A DNA stretch of 64,000 nucleotides from Annona cherimola (lineage: Eukaryota; Streptophyta; Magnoliopsida; Magnoliales; Annonaceae). Below the pieces are notes generated by a model. The model was given only the letters and a program-made list of their open reading frames with translations. It was not told the origin of the DNA and ran no database searches. The position numbers and the translations under genes are program-made. This document shows positions 11,506-23,683 of the stretch, in pieces; the first letter of the stretch is position 1, and the number at the start of each line of letters is the position of its first letter. The DNA is taken from the NCBI GenBank assembly GCA_030490835.1, contig CM059973.1, forward strand, positions 84,149,221 to 84,213,220, read 5' to 3'.

Positions 11506-11677
11506 GGGTGTGTTTATGCAGTAAATTTTTCAAACTAAAACTTTTTACTATTCATAATTATCTTATTTTTTAATTATTTGTTCTGATATTCTTATATAAC
11601 TATTCTACTTTTAATTTAAAAAGCTTTTGTCCTGATAATTTTTCACTTGTAAGTTTCATCAATTCTCAAACACATCC
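11506..11677 (-). mobile_element. Tourist-like MITE, internally deleted
   Basis: It starts gggtgtgttta and ends tcaaacacatcc. The inner 'aactaaaactttttactattc' and 'ttttaattatttgttc' blocks match the family in reverse orientation. At 172 bp it is about 110 bp shorter than full copies because a central part is missing. Confidence 0.55.
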
Positions 11678-12450
11678 TTATTTTTTAAAATATTATTCAT
11701 TTAATTGCAGTACTAAGAACATTTTAACAACGGTTTTGAGTGGATACGTAGCATTTGTTTGAAAATATTCATACTTTTGTGTAAAATATAAAAATCTCTT
11801 AGACTCATTCATGTTTATTGAAATATTATAATAATTTATAAGATTATTATTTATTTATATAGAAAATGGCTTTAGATTATATAGATGTTAAATTAACAAT
11901 TTTGGAATGAAGATTTAAGTCAAATATTGTGTAAATTTTATGCATAGCAATTTTTTCAAATAAGGCTCACACAAATACTTGAAGTGAATAGTTAAATAAT
12001 GAATGAGTTCCATGCGAAATTTTATTAAATTAATAATATAGTTGTTTGAACTGATAATTAGGATAGAATTGTTTTGTGTGTTTTAAAAACTAAATATCTT
12101 GGAAAAATGACAAGGCGTTTTCATTCAACATAGATATGCTTGAATATAGGGATGAAAATTTGGCGTGTCAACTAGTAACCCGCCCTTGACCCGACTCGTT
12201 TTTCTATTAGGTAAAACCAATTTTTTTTTTACCCATTCTAGGGACGAGTCCAAAATTTTGACTCAAATTCAAAAATTGGGTTGCGATGGTTCGACCATGT
12301 CCTGACTTGCCCTGCATATATTGATTTATAAAAAATTATAAATCTATGTTTAAATTTTATTATTATTTTCTTTCAAAATTCCACATCTGTCATAATTAAT
12401 TATATCAACAATAGAAAAATCAATTTATCTAGAAAACAATATAAGAATTA

Positions 12451-12731
12451 GGGTGTGTTTGGAAATAGATAAAACTTTTGATGAAAAGTTGTAGAGAGTA
12501 AAAGTTGTTAAATAATATAATATGATATGGGTAATGATGATGAATAAATAAGATAAAGTTGAAATACATATGTTAGTTGTGTTGGTAGTTGTGTATAAAT
12601 GATTAAAAAGTAGGATAGCTGTATAGAAAAATGTGAAGAACTGATTAAAAAATAGTGTAGTTGTGGAGAGTGGAAAGTTTTATATTGAAAAGTTTTAACT
12701 TGACAACTTTTACTTAATACCAAACACACCC
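12451..12731 (+). mobile_element. Tourist-like MITE
   Basis: A 281-bp full copy begins GGGTGTGTTTGG and ends CCAAACACACCC, with 'taaaacttttgatgaaaagt' just inside the left end. Flanking trinucleotides are tta and taa. Confidence 0.75.
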
Positions 12732-12798
12732 TAAGAAACATCCCCCAAGTGTGGCTGATCCGAGTTCTAGACAACATGGGCTGATTGGTAAAGCTTAA

Positions 12799-13089
12799 GG
12801 GTGTGTTTGGTTAGAGGTAAAACTTTTGATGAAAAGTTTTGAGGGTATAAGTTATCAAATTGATAGAAAATGATGCGATATAATAGGGGTAATGATGAGG
12901 AGTAAAAAGAATAAAATTAAAATAGATAGGTTAGTTGTATGGGTAGTTGTGTAGAAATGATTGCAAAGTATGATAGTTTGTATAGAAAAATGTGAAAAAA
13001 TAATTAAAAAATAGAATAGTCATGGAAAGTAAAAAATTTTGGGTTTAAAAGTTTTAGTTAACATATTTTAGCCACAAACAAACACACCC
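12799..13089 (+). mobile_element. Tourist-like MITE
   Basis: A 291-bp full copy begins GGGTGTGTTTGG and ends AACAAACACACCC. It lies 67 bp from the previous copy in the same orientation. Flanks are 'cttaa' and 'ttaat'. Confidence 0.75.
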
Positions 13090-14480
13090 TTAATAAGAGA
13101 AATTTGCATAGATACATATAACTCTTATGTGTAATCGTGTATTAACATATTTTAATAAATTTATATTATATTTTCTAAAGTTTTGTTTTAATAATGATGT
13201 ATTTTTTAATAATTAATAAAATATTAAAACATATAACAATTTAATTTAGCATCGATGTATCTTTATGTTTGATATATATATATAAATTATTAAAATTATC
13301 TTATTTGACCCGTATTTTTTACCTGACCCTCTGTTCCAAAATCGGTTCGATACCAACCCGAAATTTGTCCCAAGTCTTATTTAAAAAAAAAGTAATGATC
13401 AAATCAACATTGTCTTGATTAAGTATAAAAATAATATCAAACAAAAATTTTAAAAAGTAAAATTAAAATTAATAAACCCTAATGTGGTAGAACTTGTTCC
13501 GATTCTCGCTCCGGCAAAGGCGAGATGAGTTGCATCTAGGGGTGCAACTTGGGATGGGCTCAACTCGAACTCGGTTCGCTGAACCCAATTTGAAGCAGTG
13601 TTAAAACTACCCAATGTTCAACTCGGGTTCAACCCAAACTTGAGTTGGAAACAAATTTTGGTTTCAAGTTAAGCTGAACCCGAACCCGAATTATACATGA
13701 TACATGTATTTTATATTCTATATAAATCCAGTCTCATTCCCCTTATACACATTATATTTATTTTATACCGTATATAATCATTATTCCTCCTTAAGTTCAT
13801 CTGCATAATATAATTTTTTTAATATTTTTTTATAGGAAAAAATAGTTTGGTTTAATGGTGGTTTCAAGATAAAAAAAATTAAAATTATTTTTAGAACGTA
13901 AAATATTTTATTTGTTGTTGTAACTTAACTACTTACGGAAGATGTTATCATTTAGTTGTTTTAATATAATATTAGTTGTTAGATGTTTATTCTACTTGAA
14001 ATATATTTGTTGCAATCTTATTTGACTAAATACTACGATTGTTGAATTTTTTTTATTATGATTGACATTTTAAGGTTTTTTTATAATTAGGTATTAATGT
14101 TTATGTATATGGTTATAATATTAATATTAAATTGCATAATAGGAAAATAACATACCTTTTTATTTTCCAAAATAGGCTATTAGTTTACTAATTTTTTAAA
14201 GAAATGACTACTAGTCTACTTAATATCCAGAGAATGTTTAAATGAGATTTTTTTCTTTACATTTTTAAACACTTTTGAAATTTTTCTTGAAAATAGAAAT
14301 TATCATTTTTGATTTGTTAATTATAAATTTAAAGTTCAATAAATATAAAATAGATAACAAATATATAAAATAATTTCAACTCAAATTTTAGCCCGAAACT
14401 CAATCCAAACTTAAAATTAAAAATAAATTTAGGGTTTAAATTTATAAATAAAAATAGAATTAAGATTTTAAAAATAAAAT
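13090..14480. other. AT-rich intergenic, no gene
   Basis: No coding evidence was seen. Around 13540-13700 and 14380-14440 there are related words ('caactcgggttcaacccaaa' and 'aactcaatccaaacttaa' types) that look like ends of an uncharacterised dispersed repeat. Confidence 0.4.
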
Positions 14481-14662
14481 TAGAATTATAATGGAGGAAA
14501 ACTTAAGTTTAATAAGCCGAGTTGCACCGTACTTGATGAGCCCGTGTTGCACCCTGAACTATGAAAAATACCGCGAAACAATGGGCCGCCCGCGATTCGC
14601 CGCCGTAGCTAAGCGCGGCCATCGACTCGTCGCAGCTGCCTGCACAAATCAAAGTCAAGAAC

Positions 14663-14668
14663 CACGTG
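14663..14668. promoter_or_regulatory. G-box (CACGTG) upstream of PAE
   Basis: The palindrome CACGTG lies in the context accacgtgtac, about 540 bases upstream of the likely transcription start of the pectin acetylesterase gene. G-boxes bind bZIP and bHLH factors; function here is inferred only from the motif. Confidence 0.3.
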
Positions 14669-15172
14669 TACGCGGAAAGATTTGTCAGTCGGGCAGACCA
14701 TGAGCACATGGATTCGCCATGCATTGCATGTTGGTCGGATCAGAGGGGCGAGGAAAGACACCGGCAATATCAGTTCGAGTCCGAAATCAACAAAATTAAA
14801 ATAAAATAATAAAATATTAAACAGACTCACTTATTTACTGGGACGGCTCATGGATAAACAAGCGGATAAATGCTCTCGCAGTTTCCCCTGCTTCCTTTAG
14901 CAGCCTAGAAGGAATCCATCCACAACGACAACTGCAAACTTCCTGGGCTTAGGACAAGACAGCAGAATTATCAGTGCGACATGAACGACTTATGGATATC
15001 AAGTTGGGATTAATAGTCGCTAACCACCAGATTAAACAATGACAAGACAGCATTTATTAGACGTCGCGATTCGTGGATGATCATTCCAAAAGCACTGTAG
15101 CCAAAGAAAGCAATGTCAATCATCTCTACCGACAATTCCAGTCTAAAGCCTCTGGACCCCGCATTTTTTGCT

Positions 15173-15180
15173 TATATACA
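15173..15180 (+). promoter_or_regulatory. Putative TATA box of PAE
   Basis: The sequence cttatatacac sits in GC-richer flanking DNA. Transcription would start near 15205. Downstream comes a pyrimidine-rich leader with a (CT)n tract at about 15490-15510. Confidence 0.45.
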
Positions 15181-15204
15181 CACACCACCTGTTGCTCTGT
15201 ACCT

Positions 15205-16108
15205 TGCGTTTTTCTCTGGCTCGTAGGACGCAGCCGGCGACTGGCATCTTCGCTTTTCGCTTTTCGCTTTCGGCACAGCTGCCTGCGCTCACACGCAGTG
15301 GTATCTTCCTCACTTTTCCTCTTCGACTCTGTTGTGCATCTCTTGCTCTCGATCCGTTCTTCTCCTCCCCTGTCTCCACCACTGAGCTTCTCGGGGTAAT
15401 GCCACGGATCTCTGTTTTGAGTGCCGAGCTCTGTTCTTCTCCACTTCCATATCTTGAATTTTTGAACTGAACCTGAACTTTTCTGGCGCTCTCTCTCTCT
15501 CTCTTTCTCTATTACGCGCTTTGAGACGTGCTTCGGAAGTCTATTTCTCCTTCACATTTTCTATGTTTTTAAGACTTGATGGCAGATTTCAGCTGACCGG
15601 AGCATGTAGCGATACTAAAACAGCCTAGAGAAGGCAAAACAAATTCCTCAAATCTGAACCGTTCAGTTTCAGCTAGATCAGGGAAAAAGAAGAAGAAAAT
15701 CCTATATTTGAGGACAATTTACTGGTACCTTGTTCAATGATCTCGAGGGATGGATGCTTGTTTGTTTAGATTATTGCTGGTTACATTTTACAGTCGCTTC
15801 ACATTATTCTTAGATTTCTTTGTTTTCTGATTTGGAGTTCCCCCAACATGCGTATGTGAACAGTATATACGACTTGTATCCACAGCGGGATCTCATCTGG
15901 CTGTAACTGTTATTATTGATGGGAATCCAGAGAAGGTTTAGTACTGGTTAAAAAATAAGATAGTGTCAGGTGGAGAGCCAATCTCTGTTAAAACATCAGA
16001 ATCAAGGTGCTGATACGATTTATTTGTTGGTTGCTTTTTTATCTACGGTTTGAAATTTGCCGTAGATCTGAGCTAGCTCTATTCTGATATTTCACCTTGT
16101 TGCAGAGG
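15205..16108 (+). other. PAE 5' leader with probable leader intron
   Basis: Between the TATA box and the ATG at 16109 lies a pyrimidine-rich leader. A clear acceptor (ccttgttgcag, ending at 16105) lies three bases before the start codon, so the 5' UTR is spliced. The donor was not fixed. Confidence 0.5.
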
Positions 16109-19100
16109 ATGGCGTATGCAAGAGCATGTGGATGGTTATTTCTTTCAGTATTCATTCTAATGGCAATGTGCTCAGATGCATATTCTGTTGGCATTACGTT
16201 TGTTGAAAATGCTGTCCAGAAAGGAGCGGGTATGCATTCTCCCGTCTATTCCTTCTCTGTCACAAATGTGCGGGCCTTTGGCATGCAGCTTTTTTGATTA
16301 CTTGGGTGATCCTTTAACTGGAAAAACCTAACGTCTTTCAGAAAGCCGAAATCTTGAGCTTTTAGAGTACTGGTCTAATCCATACAGTCTCAACTCTCAA
16401 GGTTCTGTCTATCTTTGATATGGGTGGCAAGTCCGTATTTTGTGGGCGCAAATTGTTTAAACAACAACCTAAACCAGCGTGAAATCTGTTATTTTACTAT
16501 AAAAGGGGACCTGCACAAGTCCAGCTTGCTGGGAGTGTTGGAGAGTGTGTGATCAGTGATCCGTCGAAGCGACTAAACATGTCGTCTTCTAACAGTCTTG
16601 GGCATTTGATAAATTTTTTTTTTTAGTAGTTTACTGATGCTGAATTTACGAATCTGAATATTTTGCAGTTTGCTTAGACGGAAGTCCTCCAGCTTATCAT
16701 TTGAGTAGGGGTTTTGGAGCAGGGATAAATAATTGGTTACTTCATTTTGAGGCGAGGAACATTCTTTCATAAACAAAACTTCCATATCTGAAAGCTGTGC
16801 GAATCAATTTGGAAATTCAGATTGATTCTCTGTTTCACATTAATTAAATGTCAATCTACCTGATTTTAGGGATTATCCCCGACATCACGTGCTTCTGGAG
16901 AGTTTGATTGATAGATTGGAAATTGGGATGCAACCGTACATTCCAAGATAGATTCATAAACTGTGGTATTTACCGTCGGAGTGATGTTCTCTGATTTAAC
17001 ACTGCAAACCGAATGAACTACTGATGATCTAAAAGCAGGAAGTTGGATTCATGAAGAGTATTTAGACAAAGAAAACAGACAAAAAATTTCCACCCAAACT
17101 GGACTTCTAGGGGAAAAATAAGAATAAAAAACAGAGGATCTTATTTGCTACCATGCAATACATTTCACAACAACAAAGCACGTTTCGTTCTTATTATTAT
17201 TATTTTTTTTTGCGTTCTTCAGATCTTTAAGCCATTCTCTTTCACTTTATGTGATTAAAAGTGTTCAATCACATAAAGTTGCCTATGTAAATTTCTTTGC
17301 CCTTTTCTGTGGCATAAATGTTACTTAACCAGATTTTCTTGGCAATTCTCTTCCCTTTTTATCAGGGAGGTGCTTGGTGCAACAATGCAACAAGTTGCCT
17401 TGCTCGGAGGGACACCCGTTTAGGTTCTTCCAAGAAAATGAAGACACAGTATACATTTTCAGGGATCCTGGGCAACAAAGCAAGCCTTAATCCAGGTTAA
17501 TCTCTTGTTATCATGTCAATGATAGTGACATTTTAATATTGTTGTGGATTTTGTAGTTTTGGCTCTATGAGAAGTTTTAAACTTCATTGAGATTGTTCAA
17601 ATATTTTCTTTATGAATAAAAAATGGAAGAAACTCTCTTTTGCATTTTACGACTTTGCCAAGTTATTCTCCTTGGAGAAAAGAAATGTCTCTATAGGCCT
17701 GCATGTTGAGGGGAGGAATTGCTATGACGTGATTTATTGAACATGGATGGCGGTCACGAGTTCTAGTGCACATATTTTTTCTTTCTGTTTTTTGATAGAT
17801 CTATTAGGTTTCCCAGTTGATGAGTGATGTTCATACAACTCCCAGTTGACAGAGTTGTTGTCTAGTTAATGTGAAAGAAGATATAGAGCTTGGATGCTTG
17901 GTTTCTAATTTGGAAAACTTGGGAACGCATTAACTGGTGTTGATGATAATTCATGTTTACATAATAAACAAGCATAAAATTCCCTCCCGCCAGGTCTGCA
18001 TGACTGTGTGAATTATGGGATTGATCTTCAAACCTTTTATGTTCCTTTCATATTCATCAGATTTTTCATTTCTGGTGTATGCAGACTTCTATAACTGGAA
18101 TAAGGTCAAGGTCCGGTATTGTGATGGATCATCATATACTGGAGATGTGGAGCGAGTGGATCCTGTGAGTGACTTGCATTGCATGTATCATATTCTCATA
18201 AATGAGTAAATAACACTAGTCTGTTAAAAAATGTTTACCCAAATTCTCATGTACGAAATTCTTTTTTTTAAAATTTAATCTTATGTTTCTATTGGATGAT
18301 TTGTCAGGCTACAAAGCTTTACTATAGAGGAGCAAGAATTTTCCGTGCAGTTGTTGATGATCTATTGGCAAAGGGAATGGCAAATGCTGAAAATGTAGGC
18401 TTTCTGAAGATCTGTTCTCGAGTTGTTGTGTTTCTGTTTAACTGGAAACACGACTACTGTCCTAATTATATGAAAATGATCATAGGTCCTTCTTGGGGGA
18501 TGTTCAGCCGGTGGCCATGCAGTCATACTTCAATGTGATAACTTTCGCTCTCTGGTGCCGATGAAAGCCAAAGTTAAATGCTTCGCAGATGCTGGTTATT
18601 TTATTGATGCGTAAGAGCATTTCTTTTTTTCTTTTTCTTTTTCTTTTTTTTTTTTTTGCTATCCGAATAGTCTTTGAAATGTACACAGAAAAATAATTGA
18701 TTCTTTCTATTTATTTGTGTTTTTAAAATTGACATTTCACATGGCAGGAAAACTGTTTCTGGAACAGAGCATATAAAGGCATTCTATGATCAAGTGGTGA
18801 CTACACATGTAATTGTTTCTCCAAATTCATGTTCTTTGTTTTTGCCTGTAGTAGAAGAAACTGAATTGGTATTAAGTATCACATTGTACTTCGTTATTGG
18901 CATGCTACATCCCAGCATGATTTTACCATGGAACCTTTTTCCAAACTTCATGTAGGGATCCGCAAAGAATTTGCCATCAGCTTGCACGTCGACATTGAAA
19001 CCTGGACTGGTATGTTTCTTAATACATTCCTGATTTCTCTCTCACTCTCAAGTGAGCATATTAACATGATTGATTGAATGCAGTGTTTCTTCCCCCAATA

Positions 19101-20745
19101 CATGGTGCAACAAGTAAAGACACCTCTGTTCATATTAAATGCAGCGTATGATTCATGGCAGGTAGTCCAATTGCTTCATCTTTTAATGGAAATTATCCTC
19201 CTTAAGTAATTTTTTTAGCATGTAGAATATGATATATTATATAAGTGGGATATCATATAAGTGGAACTCTTCTTTTAAATGCTGGAAAATAAATTTCCAA
19301 GGAATGTTAAGAATCTGATCAAGTGCCTCTTCCGAATGAGTTAATTTCATTTTACTCAACAGAAGCATATGACTTTTTTTGGGGTCGTTTTTCAAAGCAA
19401 TTAGATTATGACACTGATAACTAATTATTTGTACAAATATTATTTAATACTATGAACTACCATTTGCTAAAATATTCGGTGTTAAAAAAAAACAAACAAA
19501 CAAACAAACAAAGGGAAGAGGGGTCCTGTTAAAAGTAGAACCAATCCGTTCCTACTTTTTGTAATTTCAAGCACCCGAGATGATGCATCTCCTCATGTTG
19601 TTTAAGCGGGCTTGTATTACTAATATTTTAAGCTGATCATTCTACTTATGTCCACTGAACAAAACATGATGAAAGAAAAGAAGTTCTGTAGCTAACTTCA
19701 AATCATTTGCAATGCCAGATTAAGAACATTTTGGCACCAGGTGTTGCTGACCCTCATGGCCAATGGCGCGAGTGCAAGCTAAATATTATGAAGTGTTCTA
19801 CCAGTCAACTTCAAATTATGCAAGGTTGCCAACATAAGCCTTTCTCATATCATATGCATGGTTAATGCTTCTGAATCGTGACAGAAATATAATTAATATT
19901 AATTCATGTTATTTAACAGGTACTTCTTACTCTGTTGTATTTTAAAAGTAGAAACTACCAGAGGACCTTATCAATTCAACCCAAATATTCGATGTCATCA
20001 ACCTGTACATTCCATCCACCAGACAAAGCCTGGATCACCGTCATCCAAAATGATGAAATTTTTTTTTTCCCTTGATGAGAAATCCATTTTCCTATCCTTT
20101 AAGTGGATGGTGCCTCTGATGCAGAATTGTTTGATTCAATCCTTGTCCTTTTTTCAACATATTATGGTAGTGCTACCTTTCTTTTGATAACCAAGTTTCA
20201 TTGACAAACAGATTACAGGACTCAGTTCTTAAGAGCCCTGGCTGCAGTGGGGAATTCAGCAGATAGAGGCATGTTCATAAACTCGTGTTATTCTCATTGC
20301 CAATCTGGCATGCAGGAGACATGGTTGAGATCAGACTCTCCAGTAGTCCAAAAGACAGTAAGTTTTCATTCCAACAGTTCTAGTATTTACATTTAGCATT
20401 TTTTTAATGCTGCATCTACATTCTAGCTGAATGAAATGCAGTAATTAGTTCAAAGAGGAAAAGATGGCCATACCACAGTTCCCTTTCTTTAGCTTTCATA
20501 TTTCTACTCTAAAGAATTAACATTGCAATCCAAAATTTTAAGTTCTGAATTAGGTCATGTTTTTATACGAGTGAATATATCTATTCTTGCAGACAATTGC
20601 AAAGGCAGTTGGAGACTGGTATTTCGGCAGAAACTCTTTGAAGGCGATTGATTGCCCTTTTCCATGTAACCCCACGTGTCACAACCGAGTGTTTGATCCG
20701 GCGGATCTTTCCACGTCACAGACAGTTCTTCCCATCAACATGTAA
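16109..20745 (+). CDS. PAE: Pectin acetylesterase (plant PAE/Notum family)
   Basis: A secreted cell-wall esterase that removes acetyl groups from pectin. Exons: 16109-16229, 16669-16751, 17366-17495, 18085-18164, 18308-18394, 18486-18610, 18748-18808, 18956-19009, 19084-19161, 19719-19824, 20212-20357, 20593-20745; 407 residues, frame kept throughout. The N-terminus has a signal peptide ([18 protein letters not shown]). Family blocks: [39 protein letters not shown] with the nucleophile Ser, [11 protein letters not shown] with the Asp, and [10 protein letters not shown] with the His. Intron 2 (16752-17365) begins GC (GAG|gcgagg) and ends AG; no GT alternative keeps HFE-GGAWCNN in frame. Intron 3 and others are short and canonical. 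All catalytic residues are present, so the gene is probably functional. Which of the several plant PAE paralogues it matches is unknown. Confidence 0.95.
17244..17279. repeat. Perfect hairpin in PAE intron 2
   Basis: actttatgtgatt (17244-17256) and aatcacataaagt (17267-17279) are perfect 13-base complements around a 10-base loop, about 87 bases before the acceptor of the GC-AG intron. Function unknown. Confidence 0.5.
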
Positions 20746-21456
20746 TTTCAACTTGTTGTAATCCTTGTGTTGGTAATGATTCCAACATATGGGGTATTTA
20801 TCCTGTGGTTGCATAATCTATGAAATAAGGAGTAGTTCCTTCAAAGCGATCTTGTGCATGTAGATCGTCATTTGAATTGTACTAGCCTACAGTGGTTAAT
20901 TGTGCTGATTTCTTATGTATCAGAACACCAAGTGCAATAATAATACCTTCGACTGTTGTTGTTTAAGATCAGATGAAAAGCAAGCAGATTCCTTCGAAAA
21001 AGTTTCAGCGGCTGCTATTTCGTGACTCTTTCCCTTGCTGATGTTTTGGTTCTCCGCATGCTCAACTGTTTCTTTTGCGAGATTCGAAGCCGAAAAGCCA
21101 CTAATGACTGAGTAGCATACTCAAAATGCAGAAACTTGAAGATCAATAGTTTCCATTTCACCTCCCTACCTGCAATCAATTCTTATTTAGATAATAATTG
21201 CACCCACAATTAATAATCTCCTGATCATGGTGAATTTAAACCAAAACGAATGGACGACGAGTTCTAAGTACTGATTCGGTTCTAGAACTCTTTTGATAAT
21301 ATTGGGGAATGATTTCATGGCAGGGATTGCGCCCTGCAAACTTTGCTTTGTTGCAAATAACGTTCTGGTACAGTTCGGTCTTTTATCTGGTTATTTTACT
21401 TAGAAGCTCTACGTGACATAAATGCCAAGCAGATGAAATCTTAGAGTGGGAAGGAT
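20746..21456. other. PAE 3' flank
   Basis: This is the probable 3' UTR followed by intergenic DNA. AATAAT-type polyadenylation signals occur near 20935-20945. No other gene was seen. Confidence 0.4.
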
Positions 21457-21868
21457 TGTTAAGAGGCGAAGTGGAAATGTTTTAATATAATAAAGGAGCA
21501 AGATAATTTGAAATAATTATAACTTTTGATTTAAGTGGAATTAACTGAAAACTATTTTGGAGGCTAACATCAAGACAACTCTTATAAATTATATTTTTTA
21601 TTAATTTTTAGTAAATCATGTTTTTAGCAGTTTTCATAATTTTGTTTCATAATTTTATTTTCTTGAGCTTTTCTTAGCACTAGGGTTTGCTAAAACACTT
21701 TTATAAATATATTATATTTTTTTATTTTGAAAATTTATAGTCGCTTTGAATAATATTCTTGAAAATTTTCTCTATATTTTGTGTTTGAGTTTCGAGGTAA
21801 AACTCAATTATTTATCTTAAAGTGTAATCTTATGTGAGCTTTGTTTTTATGGTATCTTTGCTGTACCA
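21457..21868 (+). repeat. Left LTR of gypsy remnant
   Basis: It begins TGTTAAGAGG and ends GTACCA, followed two bases later by the primer-binding site. It pairs with the right LTR at about 23260-23683, which begins TGTCAAGATG. Many substitutions between the two indicate an old insertion. Confidence 0.6.
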
Positions 21869-22929
21869 GTTGGTATTAGAGCAAACTATTTTCCCTAATC
21901 TCTTAGCCGATGACTTCAGTGATGAAGGTGGTGGTTCTTGTAACATATATTAAAGAGCCGAGATCTCACGATCTACAGAGCAAGATCATATGATGATATT
22001 AAAGCTTGGGAGTAGCGGATGGATCGCAGGTTCCAGTGTCTAAAACGAGGCTTCGAAAAGATTGCTAATCAACACGATGCTTTAAGCGTAGATGCCAGCA
22101 AAAATTGGGATGATGAGAGGCTACGTACTAGTGGTGTTCATGTTGGTGGACAACCATTCGACTAACCTGGTCCTACATATAAGCATATACAACATGTCTA
22201 TTTGGAAGATTTAGACGAAAAAAGAAGATTATTTTGCAAAACCTATCAAAAAATCTAGATGTAAAAGACACTTATGGTGGTAGGACACTCGCAAATTTAG
22301 GTTAAAGGTAAACATTTCTTGCTTTTATGATTATCTTAATATTGATGAATTCTTAGATTAGATTGTAGAAGTAGATAAATTTTTTGAATATGTGGATATT
22401 TTGAAAGAGAAAGAGTACAACTTGTTATACGCAGGCTTAAAGGTATAACTTTTATATGGTGGAATATATTACGTTCCAAAAATAATTTTTTTCCTTTTGA
22501 TTATGAGAATATTTTATTATAACAATACCACAGTTACTACAAGAACACTTATGAAATAAATAATTTTACTCATAATGTAATTAGATTTACTAATTGATGT
22601 GAGAGGAGAAGATAATTGAGAAGCAAAAAGCAACTAAATATAAGGCCGAAAATTCCTATGCTATTGAAGAAACAAGGGAGGCACATGATCTAATTATAAA
22701 AAACGTATTAACAAATGAAGGGGAGCAAAAAATGGTAGAGCATCCTGATGCAGTCAAGCCATTACTGGTGGAGTTCAAGGAGTTGATGTTAGACGATTTA
22801 CATGATGGGCCAACAACTTTAAAGAAGATAAATAAAAAAGCATCTTTGGTGGATTTTGCTGGATACAATAGGAATTTCTAAAGCATTAAATGTAATAGAT
22901 TTTTGCCTGTTACACTCTTTAGACAAATT

Positions 22930-23190
22930 CCTTTCATCATCATCATCATCATCATAAGCCATTTCCCACCTATGTGGGGTCGGCTGCATGGATTCTGTTA
23001 CGCCATTCTTGGCGATTTAAGACTAAATTTTCAGTAATATGTAATATTTTTAAATCTTGTTTAATTACTTCCATCCATGTTTTTTTGGGTCTTCCTCTCA
23101 TTCTTCTACCACCTTCTACTTGGATAAACTCTGTTTTCCTAACCGGTGCTACTTCAGGCCTCCTTTTAACATGACCAAATAGATAAAAAA
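22930..23190 (-). mobile_element. 5'-truncated RTE LINE 3' end
   Basis: In reverse orientation it begins with a (TCA)n tail and 'taagccatttcccaccta', then 'gtggggtcggctgcatgg', matching the 3' ends of the full RTE copies at 29398-32649 and 59136-62390. Only about 260 bp remain. It lies inside the gypsy remnant, so it inserted later. Confidence 0.75.
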
Positions 23191-23259
23191 GAAGATTGTC
23201 AAGATGTAAAATAGAAGACGTAGGATGTCAAATAGATAAAATCCTAGAGTGAGTAAGAT

Positions 23260-23683
23260 TGTCAAGATGCAAAGTGAAAAAGTCTTTACATAACAAAGGA
23301 GTAAGATAGCTTCAAATAATTATAATTTTCATGCGAGTGGAGTTATAATAACTACAAGATATTAATAGAAAATTATTTTGGAGCCTAACATCATCACAAC
23401 TCTTATAAATTTTGTTTTTTTTTTATTGATTTTCATTTTTACTATTTTTAATAGATTGCATTTTTAGCAGTTTTGTAATTTTCTTTTATAGTTTTATTTG
23501 CTTAGAATTTTCTTAGCGTTGCTAGAGCACTTCTATAAATATATCATATTCTTTTTAAATTAGAAACTTACAGTCACCTTAAATAATATTTTTGAGATTT
23601 TTCTCTATATTATATGTTTGAGTTTCATTATAAAACTCGTTTATCTATCTTAAAGACGTGGTCTTGTTTTCATGCTGTCCTCA
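23260..23683 (+). repeat. Right LTR of gypsy remnant
   Basis: A diverged partner of the left LTR with the same block order. The last 60 bases are poorly conserved, so the end is approximate. Confidence 0.55.

Larger units (their letters stand above)
12142..13372. repeat. Possible older TIR element hosting two Tourist MITEs
   Basis: Near 12147 the text reads 'agggatgaaaatttggcg' with repeated 'gacccgac' words. Near 13350 it reads 'aacccgaaatttgtccc', whose reverse complement is similar. Between them lie two Tourist-like MITEs. The similarity is weak and borders are approximate. Confidence 0.3.
21457..23683 (+). mobile_element. Decayed Ty3/gypsy LTR retrotransposon
   Basis: Two diverged direct repeats of about 410-425 bp (21457-21868 and about 23260-23683) share long blocks such as 'aactcttataaatt' and 'tgtttgagttt'. 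A primer-binding site tggtattagagc (21871-21882), close to the tRNA-iMet complement, follows the left repeat. Between them are frame-broken gag pieces (a KFFEYVDI-type block near 22375 and a block giving IRRLKGITFIWWN near 22430) and a linker before reverse transcriptase (HPDAVKPLLVEFKELM near 22740). RT, RNase H and integrase are missing. LTR borders are approximate, and no matching target duplication was found. Confidence 0.7.

Noticed and set aside
15073..15470. Overlapping frames of about 100 residues upstream of PAE
   Set aside because: They lie in the pyrimidine-rich leader and promoter, overlap each other in several frames and show no motif.
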